The translations under genes and the position numbers were made by a program. From Luteibaculum sp964627445 (GTDB lineage: Bacteria > Bacteroidota > Bacteroidia > Flavobacteriales_D > Luteibaculaceae), in the NCBI GenBank assembly GCA_964627445.1, contig CAZVJF010000005.1, positions 186,001 through 250,000 on the forward strand: a stretch of DNA of 64,000 bases. The letters are read 5' to 3'. Shown here piece after piece: positions 53,492 to 62,200 of this stretch. A model generated the notes under the pieces. The model searched no databases, was not told the origin of the DNA, and saw only the letters and a program-made list of their open reading frames with translations. How positions within the stretch are numbered: position 1 is the first letter of the stretch; each line of letters begins with the position of its first letter.

Positions 53492-53935
53492 ATGAGCAGA
53501 AAAATACCTTCATTTACAGTTATAGAGCTTTTAATTGTAATACTTTTAATTGGTTTTGTCATTGGCATTGGTTATTATGCTGTAAGCGGAATACGCACAC
53601 AATGGAAATATTACATCAAAAAGGAAAACCAAATACTTAACACCATAAATTTCATTAAGGTGTTAAAGCTTGATGTATGGAAATCGCAATGTATGTATTA
53701 CTCTAGCAATACGCTTCAAATAACAGATCCAAACACGGGTAACCTTATTGTGCACCAACCAGAAAACCATTTTTGGATAAGGAAAACACCGAGTTCCATA
53801 GACACTTTCTTGGTTAACGGCACCATAGCTACTGTTACAAAAACAGAAATTACTATTTTTCTAAACGATGAGCTATGGAAAATACAGGCTGCCCCTTCAG
53901 CCTCTAACCAACTATTTCCGATATGCCCGAGGTAA
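53492..53935 (+). CDS. Minor pseudopilin, GspJ/GspH-like
   Basis: 147 residues. N-terminus SRKIPSFTVIELLIVILLIG: leader, +1 Phe and Glu at +5, with Ser at -1. One Cys pair is possible (QCMYY and PICPR). Together with the previous gene it would form part of the tip complex. It overlaps gspF by 13 bp. Confidence 0.78.
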   Translation: MSRKIPSFTVIELLIVILLIGFVIGIGYYAVSGIRTQWKYYIKKENQILNTINFIKVLKLDVWKSQCMYYSSNTLQITDPNTGNLIVHQPENHFWIRKTPSSIDTFLVNGTIATVTKTEITIFLNDELWKIQAAPSASNQLFPICPR

Positions 53936-55029
53936 TAAAACAAGAAAGTACGTTTGAATACATTAAACAAAATGCTAACCATCTCTTTTCTTTAAAGAAG
54001 AAATTTGGCGACAAGAAGAAAGCACAATTTTATAGAGAGTTTAGCATCTTGCTCAAAGCTGGGGTGGACGTAAAGTACGCAATGGAATTGTACGCCTCCA
54101 GCTGCAAAGCCGAGGATAAGAGATTATTTCAAACTATTATTACCCACCTGATATCCGGAAAAGCATTGAACGAAGCTTTTCTTGAAACCAGCAAATTCAC
54201 CAATTACGAAATTCATAGCATACGGGTTGGGGAAGATACGGGCAGGCTGTACGACATACTAATTCAACTCTCGCTCTTTTATGAGCGAAAAATTAATCTA
54301 AGAAGACAGGTAGTAAATTTAAGCACCTACCCCGCTTTTGTTTTTGCTGTTGCCGTAGGTGTGGTATTTTTTATGCTAAACAATGTTGTGCCTATGTTTG
54401 CCGATATATTTAACCGGTTTAATAGCGAACTTCCGGCAATCACGCAGTACATTATATCCTTATCAAGGATACTCAACACCTACGGTGTTTTTATTTTGTG
54501 CGCTTTAATACTTGTAGCGGTGTATTTATACACACAGCGCAATAAACCATGGTTTAGAAAAAACACAAGCCTCATGGTAATGCGCATACCCGTTATTGGT
54601 GTCAATTACAAAAAGCTTATTCTTGCCCGTTTTTCCCAATCCATGTATCTTTTGTCGGGTTCTAAAGTTCCATTAACAGAGAGTGTAGATTACGTGCGGC
54701 AAATGATAAATTGCTACCCCGTAGAGGTGGCCCTTTCCGAAGTTAAAAGCCAATTGGTAGTTGGCGCGCCTTTTTATCAGAGCATTTCCAAGTACGCCAT
54801 TTTTGAGCCCAGAATGGTAGCCCTAATAAAAGTGGCTGAAGAAGTAAACCAGCTCGAGTTTATGTTTAAGCGACTTTCCGACCAGTACAATGCCGATGTA
54901 GAACATCAGACTAAGGTAATGAGCAGCCTAATTGAGCCCGTAATGATACTGTTTATTGCTGTTTTTGTGGGTATTATCTTAGTATCGCTGTACCTCCCCT
55001 TATTTAAGCTGAGCACAACTATGCAATAA
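53923..55029 (+). CDS. gspF: GspF/PilC-type inner-membrane platform protein
   Basis: 368 residues with two T2SSF repeats: QFYREFSILLKAGVDVKYAM and ARFSQSMYLLSGSKVPLTES. Three membrane helices lie at about VFAVAVGVVFFML, GVFILCALILVAVYLY and LFIAVFVGIILVSLYL. The conserved segment SIRVGEDTGRLYDIL and the matching VALIKVAEEVNQLEFM are typical. GspF/PilC forms the base of the pseudopilus next to GspE. It is the last gene of the operon and ends about 75 bp before a convergent RHS remnant. Confidence 0.94.
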   Translation: MPEVIKQESTFEYIKQNANHLFSLKKKFGDKKKAQFYREFSILLKAGVDVKYAMELYASSCKAEDKRLFQTIITHLISGKALNEAFLETSKFTNYEIHSIRVGEDTGRLYDILIQLSLFYERKINLRRQVVNLSTYPAFVFAVAVGVVFFMLNNVVPMFADIFNRFNSELPAITQYIISLSRILNTYGVFILCALILVAVYLYTQRNKPWFRKNTSLMVMRIPVIGVNYKKLILARFSQSMYLLSGSKVPLTESVDYVRQMINCYPVEVALSEVKSQLVVGAPFYQSISKYAIFEPRMVALIKVAEEVNQLEFMFKRLSDQYNADVEHQTKVMSSLIEPVMILFIAVFVGIILVSLYLPLFKLSTTMQ

Positions 55030-55104
55030 GCAAAATGCTTAAGAAGCTATAAAACCTGTTCCAAGATAAAAACTATACCATCATAGCTTTGCGTGTAGCA
55101 ATCC

Positions 55105-55539
55105 CTAAAACCAAGCAGACATCGATTCAGACATAGCGTTTACCACATCTGAGAAACTAGGATTGAGTGCAGCTCCCCAACCTCTTGAAGCATTGGCAGT
55201 ATTATTCATAACACTTAAGGTATTCACAAAAGTATTATCAATGGCCGTCGCATTTATTGCACTATTAAAACTGGGTGCTGTGCCAAATACTTCCGGTATA
55301 TTACCACTTGACAAGCTAGATTTAGGCGGGTCCTGCCCAAACAACCCTAAAGGATCGATATAACGCAAGGGGTTGTTGTTAAACACCGCATAGGTGCTTT
55401 GCCAAGGATAGGTTACTGGGTCTGGGTTCCATCTGCGGCCCAGGCGTGGGTCGTACTGCCAGTATTTGGCCGTATACGAGTTACCCACCCCGCTTACCTC
55501 ATTGTCCATTTCCTGGCCGCCAGCACATGCATAGCACAA
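55105..55539 (-). pseudogene. Orphan RHS core/tip fragment
   Basis: A 144-codon frame. It starts in the RHS core (GGQEMDNEVSGVGNSYTAKY, DPRLGRRWNPDPVTYPWQS, FNNNPLRYIDPLGLFG), so all upstream shell sequence is missing, then has an 80-residue Ser/Asn-rich tail without a domain I recognise. Its core belongs to a different RHS subtype (GQEMDNEV, RWNPDPVT) from the two giants (GMEKDDEI, RWHSRDP). It lies after the second RHS gene and its lipoprotein, the position of an alternative-tip cassette. It is probably a remnant. Confidence 0.75.
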
Positions 55540-55574
55540 CTAAAATTGAAGATCCCATTAAATGAAGGGAACAG

Positions 55575-56249
55575 CTATTTCCTTATTACTGTAACCTCTG
55601 ACTCCTCTTTCTCAAAATCCGGATGTAAGTAATACGGATAATAGTAATAAGGTCCATATGTACATGAAAAAAATGTCGTATCTCTAACACCAAAACTATC
55701 AACTTTTAACTCTTTTTTATTACAATCTATTACCCGAGTAACAACAAGATCATCTAAACTCCATTCTTCATTTTTATTCATGTTAGAAAAAATATATTCA
55801 TAGAAGCAATGAGTATACGTATTGAAATTGGTTTTTTTAACCTTTTTAACCCTGCCATCTTCGTTACTAAAAGTAAAATTAAAAAAGTAGCTAGGAGGTA
55901 TTTTTTTATCACCAGCGAACATAAGACTTCCATCCGGCCATCCATAATCGAACTTAGGTAGGTGATATATTAAAAACACTGTATCCCGCTTTAGTTGATT
56001 GGTGAGAGAAACATTAAAATACTGTCTTATCAATCTCCTTTGTTCATACTGAATCTTAGAATATCGTTTGACTATTTTTTTATTTTCCGTAACCGAAAAC
56101 CAAAATTCTCTTTCCGCTCTTACAATGGGTACATCCTGCCAGTTAAATCTACTCCATATTACAGGTTCCAAAACAGAGCAACTTGTGAAGACAAAAACCA
56201 ATCCTACATAGATCGGAAGTGCAATGTTCAGTGGGGCTTTTCTTTTCAT
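55575..56249 (-). CDS. Lipoprotein, candidate immunity partner of the second RHS tip
   Basis: 224 residues beginning MKRKAPLNIALPIYVGLVF with lipobox VFTSC, so a lipoprotein. ATG 56249 lies 4 bp after the RHS stop; 56261 is an alternative in-frame start overlapping it. The mature part is aromatic and beta-rich with a basic region (KKIVKRYSKIQYEQRRLIRQ) and ends in YYYYPYYLHPDFEKE. I recognise no family and see no clear similarity to the 170-aa protein at the other RHS locus. An immunity role is suggested only by its position right after the zincin-like tip, and by being exported like that other candidate. Confidence 0.7.
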   Translation of the reverse strand: MKRKAPLNIALPIYVGLVFVFTSCSVLEPVIWSRFNWQDVPIVRAEREFWFSVTENKKIVKRYSKIQYEQRRLIRQYFNVSLTNQLKRDTVFLIYHLPKFDYGWPDGSLMFAGDKKIPPSYFFNFTFSNEDGRVKKVKKTNFNTYTHCFYEYIFSNMNKNEEWSLDDLVVTRVIDCNKKELKVDSFGVRDTTFFSCTYGPYYYYPYYLHPDFEKEESEVTVIRK

Positions 56250-56253
56250 ATTT

Positions 56254-59200
56254 CTAGTCATCAATACCATAAACCGGGCCATACTCTTGGTTGCTTGGCA
56301 TCCGCACAAAATCGGTAGCTCCATTCCTATTCTGTCCAACTGGGACAGTAATATCCTTGCCACCACCTACGAACAAACTTTCAAAGTTGCCTCTTATATT
56401 CTGCATTACTAATTTAGATAAATCCATGTTATCAAAAAGTAGGTAGCGTGTACGTATGGGGTTATGGGTCTCAGCCCTGATTAAATTCTCCACATGTGTG
56501 GCATATATTTCACCAAATTTCACATCTTTATGGATTCTTTCCGGATAGATTTTTTCAAGTTTCCCTTTAGATAACCATATATCGCCAATCTCTTTACCTA
56601 GGAATTTCCTGGTCATTCCTGTAAAATAATCCTCTGCATGCGCTAATTCATGCGATAAGACAATAAAAATAGGCGCAGGCTGAGTACCAAGATGAGTGAC
56701 AATTTCAGGTTGTGTAAAACTCAGGTTTATTAAAGCTTTTTCCTTGCTATCATTATAAACCATCTTGGATTCTTCCTTAGATGTAACTTTTATAAGAACC
56801 TCATTTGGCAAACTCGACAATGAACTTAATAAGCGCTCACCCTCGGAACCTGACTTCCTAATATTCTCTAATTCTTCATAGATAGTTTTCCCTAGTTCAA
56901 GTTCATCAGCGAGAATATGCTTACCCTTTTTGTTTGTAAGCACTCCATTATTATAAGTTAAAAGACCCTTTTTAGTAGCAATTACTATTTTTCGACCATC
57001 GGGATCTCTAAATAGGACAGGATTGTTAGCCACAAAAGCATACGGAGATATACTTAGATACCTTGTGGCATATGGGTCTCTACTGTGCCATCTTCCTAAT
57101 CTGTTATCGTATATCCTTGCACCAAAATCTAGCGCATTTCCTGCCCCCTTAATTTCATCATCCTTCTCCATACCGTTAAACCCAAAGCGATAGTTTCCAT
57201 TGCTATACGAGCGGTTTGGCATAACCATACCAAAAGGGTAATAGTCTTGCATGCTGCTGATGTAGGCCTGGCCTTGCGCTGTTTTTACATGGTTTACCGT
57301 GGCGCGTACGTTGCCCAGGTGGTCGGTAAGCTCGTAGGTAATAAAGTCTTCGGTAGGGCCTTCTTCGCTGGCTGTACCAAAGGTGGGCTCTCCTGTACGG
57401 TTAACCCCCAGCACCTCGCCAGCCTCTTTGAGCGTTTGGCCCAGGCGGTGGCTGAGTGCATTGCCCAAACTGCGCTGGTTACCCGCCAGGTTGTTTACTG
57501 CTATGTTGCTATGCTCGGCCATCCAATGGGCTAATATAGGCAACTCCTTTAAGGTGTTTGCCGCCAAATGGTTGGCCAGGTTTGTTTCTATTTCTTGCTG
57601 GGTAGTTGGGGTAATTTGCAAACAGCCATTGCGGCCTTTTACAACCATAAAGGGCAGCTCGGCTTCGGCCACCTCTGGCCCCAAAAGGTTGCGCAGTTGG
57701 TCTAGCAATGCGTCTACGCCTTCATTTAGGCCAAAGAGGTTCCACACAGTACCATCGGCTAGGGGCTGGTGCTTTGTTGTAATTAAATATTGTAGTTGCA
57801 GATTTTCTAACAGGGCACCTGTTTTTACAATAAGCCCACTGCCCTCTAGGGTATCGGGCACCTGGCAGGGTACTTTTTCTGCCCCATTTTCTAGCAAGGC
57901 CAAATTTAAGGTGGTAGCCAGGTTGTTTATAGCTCCTTGTGATATGGGTTGCTCGCCCGGCAGCCCGTTTAGTACCATGTGCTGTATAGACTGGGATTGA
58001 CGCGGGTTGTCCAAAAATGTGGCCATTGCAGCACGCATATCAAAAGATAGCCTATTGAAGACCAGAGCCTCTCGAACTGCAGCTGTAGCGTTGTTTACTT
58101 TTTCTAATGCGGTTGCATCTTCGCCTGGCAAGCCTTGTGCTAGGGTTTCAAAAAGGCCCGCTACCTCGTGTTGGAAAACGGTATTCCAGTTTCGGTTAGC
58201 CGCGGCTACATTGGCCGCTTTAAAATAGCGGTTTGTGGTGTAGCTTACCCATGCGGTATCGTGTGCAAAAGAGCTGTCTTGCATGAGCGTTTGCATGGCC
58301 GCCATAGCAAAGTTTTGCTGGAAGCTACGCTGTACATTTACCCTGCTGCTTAAGTTTTGTGCTGCATTGGCCAAAATATTATTGATGCGGGCATCTACCG
58401 TATCGGAGGCGTTGGCTTGCTCCGTAGTGCTTAACCCCTGCAGCCATGTGCCCAAATTGGCCAGTTCTTCTTGGGTCTCGGCTAGCACCAAACGGCTAGC
58501 ATTTTCTACGGTTTGCACCGTACCCTGTACTGCGTTGTCTACTAAAGTAACACCAGGGCCAAATTCAGAGGCCTGCAAGGCATCGGTAACCGATAAGAGT
58601 ATGTCTTCTACTATGGGCCCTGCGGACGTTATAAGGGCAGATGCAATGGCCATCTCATCTACATCGGCTTCGTCATCTATTTTGTTATCTACCACTGTTT
58701 TGCGCCTGTTAAAAATTCCCTCGCGCTGTAAGCCATAAATGGGCACATCATCTACCGTGGTGGTAAGACTATCGGTGTAGCCAGGCTCTGGTGTTACGTT
58801 GTAGGTAGCCAGCATTTGGTTATCTGCTCCATATACGTAAAAGGTTTGCTCCTCTAATTCGCCATCCAGCCACAAGGATTTGGATTGCCGGTTGCCCGAC
58901 CCATCGTAGGTATAGCGTATTTCCTTTTCGTCTGCCGTGTTGTACTCTATGCGTTCTATTTTGTTTAACGAGTTCCAGGTTATTTTTTCTATACCTTCAG
59001 ACAAATCTGCAATAAGGCGGCCATTGGCATCATAGGTAAAGCCGTGGTCTGCGTTTTGGTTGTCGTAGCTGTTATCTATATAGGTTCTTCCCACACCCTC
59101 GGTTTCTAGCACCAGCCCCAGGCGGTTGGTTTGTTTGTAGGGAGTTTCGCAGTTATTGAGGTAACTGGCCTTATCTGGGTGGCTGGATGGCAAACTTGCA

Positions 59201-62200
59201 TCGTAACTGTAATTCAGTCGGTCTAACTGATAATTATTATTGGGTATTCTTCTATTAAAAAAAGTCAGGTAATCGCTGCCCCGCCTAAAGTTTCTGTCCA
59301 TGTGCATAATATTGCCGTTGGCATCGTAATCCACATGGGTATAAAAGTCTGTAGTTTCTACTGGTGGTCTGGCCCAACTGGGTAAACTACTGGTTCTGTA
59401 AGTAGTCATCTCATCAACCACCCCTTGGGTAAGTCGGTTGAGCACATCATAGGTAAACCCCTGGGCCAAAACGCTTATATCTCTAAATGTAGCTGCGTAA
59501 GCCTCTCTTGCCAAATCTGGGGGGAAGGTATTGTTACCTGCGTTTATTTGGTCTGCAACCTGGTCGAAGTTATTAAGAATGACCGTGGCCGCAATATTTC
59601 CATTGTATAAGTTATTTTGAATACCATCGCCATCCGGGTCCGAAACAAAAGATCCACTAGCCGGGTTTTCTGCCAAGTCTGGGTTATTGCGTGTATAATC
59701 TCCAGAATGATATACCAGTAATTCTCCAAAAACATCATTAGCTATGCCGGTATTTTCGGTATCCTCATCCACTGTAGCTGGATTATTAATAGCCTTTAAC
59801 CAGCCATTTATGTTGTAGACGTAGTCTATTTTTTGGGTTTTCTCGCCAAGCGTTTTTGTTTTAAGCGGGCCGGTTTCGTAATAATCATACTGTGCCACGG
59901 TAATCCACCCGGTACCTTCATTTATTGCTACGCTAGAAAGTTGGTTGTTGGCATCATAGTTAAACTGATGTCTAAATTCTTGTTCGGCCACACCTTCCAT
60001 ATAAACCACCTCGTTTAGGGTACCAGAAATGGTGGAATACTTGTATTCTACCCACTTAATGTTGTTGGGTTCTAAGTCTTTTATATCGTGTATTACATAC
60101 TTTACTCTGCCCTGGGCATCGTAACTAAAGTGCGTAGACCCATTTTTATTGGCTATGGCTGCCACCCGGCCTTCGGTATTGTCTTGCTGATATTCTGGGA
60201 AGGTATAGGTTTCTACATCGTAGGTAATAACCGTATTATCCTTTTTGGTGTTCGTTGAAAAACCATCACCAAAAGGCACTCCTCTAAAATCTGCATAATC
60301 TTCCAGAAAACCGAAGCCTTGCGATTCTGGTATTCCACCGCAATCTGGGCAGTCTTGTGACCATCCAGAGTATTCTGCATTGACGTCAATGGCTTCACCA
60401 GACTCCGTTATTCTATTAAGCCTGTCGTATTTTATGTAATTGTAATGCAGCACACCAGCATCAGCACTCTTTTGACGTTGTGCCGCGGTTTGCGAAAAGC
60501 GTAGACGGCCTTGCGAGTCGTATAAAAACCGGGTAATGCCACCATCTGGTGTTTTTTGCTCCGATACTTGTTCCGCCTTATACGTGTATTCCGTTCTCAT
60601 CCTGTGGCAAGGGGCTTCGCCAGGTAAAACATAATCGATACCCTCGGGAGGCACAGTTGCTTTTAAGCGCTGCGCCTCATCGTATTCATACAGCGTAAAA
60701 TGCACTGGTATATCGGTATACTCCAGGTAAAAGTCTTCCTGTAGTGTGGAGTAACATGCTCCTTGGTAGGCTTCCTCAAATTGATTCCGAACCTCATTTT
60801 TTCGTCTTTCTACCCATTCCTCATACGCACTGCTTAACTCGCCTTCGCAATTAAGAACACATAATTTCTGCATCACTAACACAGCCAAGTAATCATCAAT
60901 AATGGCCAGCATGTCTATTTGTACCTGTTCATTATCCAGGCGAATTAACTCTGCCATAACTTCCTGAACCGCAATTTCATAATCCTCTGGAGCAATTTCT
61001 GCATCTATGGTGGTCATCCGAAAGTTAAACTCATCAACCACATCGTTGTAAACAATGGCCTCAATAATTTCTTCCTCAGTAAGATTGTTGCACACTGCTA
61101 TCTGCTCATCTCTTTCCACAGGATCGGTATACGACTCTGCTATCTCCAAACAGCCTGCCCGGTATATTTCAATGGCATCCTCAATAGTTTCTGGTGCGCA
61201 ATCTGCCACTTCACTGTATATAAAACCGGGTAATCCATCTCGGTAAGACGCTGCTGGAACAGACCTAAACTCGTCTTGTAGAATGGACAGGATAAGCGCT
61301 GGATAATAGGCGTTAAAATCTGTAGTTACGGATTGTAAGGTATTTAGGAAGTTGCTTTGGCAATCCTGATAAGCCGATTCATTCGGATCTGTAATTATGC
61401 TTTGCAAGCTGGAATACAAATCTGCTCCCGACATGGTTGTTTCCCAGTTGCTATTTTGAGCGAGGGTGTTAAAATTATCGAGAAAAAACCAAGCTAGCTC
61501 GTTCCCATGCTTTTCTACGATAGTATTTGCAGGATATTGCACGCCATTTATTACCTCGCCCTGCAAGTCATTTAGGGTATAGGGAAAATCGGTGCTGCCA
61601 TTCCAAAGTTCCTCATCATCTACAAACTCCCAATAGTTAGCCCCCAAATTGTTAATGGTGCTGTACATGGCAAGTTCTAAGTCCTCCGCACACGCTACAC
61701 ATGGTAAGCCCCCTTCGTTGTAGTTCGTTAAGCACCGCTCCATAGAAAAGGTAGTTACTGCAAAGTGAGCCGTTTGGTAATCGGAGTACAGTTCATAGCT
61801 CTCATCATCCAACGCATCTAAAATATCATTGGGCAAATCGGCTCCGTATCCCTCCACCAAATTGCTAAGCGTAACAGAATTGCCGTTAATAACAATAACA
61901 GTATTGTGGTTATTTATGGCCTCTACTGCTTGTTGACGATCTGCCTTGTAGGAAGAAAACTCAAAATCGCAATATTCTTCTGCCGTACGATCATCTTCAA
62001 CCGATACTTCGCAATAGCTATTGCAATCTCCGTAACTGATGTTTGTTTTTAGCAACAAATAGGTATCCGATTCGGTATCGCTGAGCACACCGTCATCGAG
62101 CAAGCGCGGCATTAATCCACCTATTTCGTCTTGGGTAACCGCCACCACAAACATGCTATTCAGCACTGGCGGTTCTTTATTGTACTGCCTTTCATAAAGC

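Noticed and set aside
44035..55029. Interpretation as a twitching-type T4aP system
   Set aside because: No PilT retraction ATPase is seen in the operon, and GspC-, GspK-like and minor pseudopilins point more to a T2SS. It is not excluded, because PilM/N/O/P-like parts are structurally similar.
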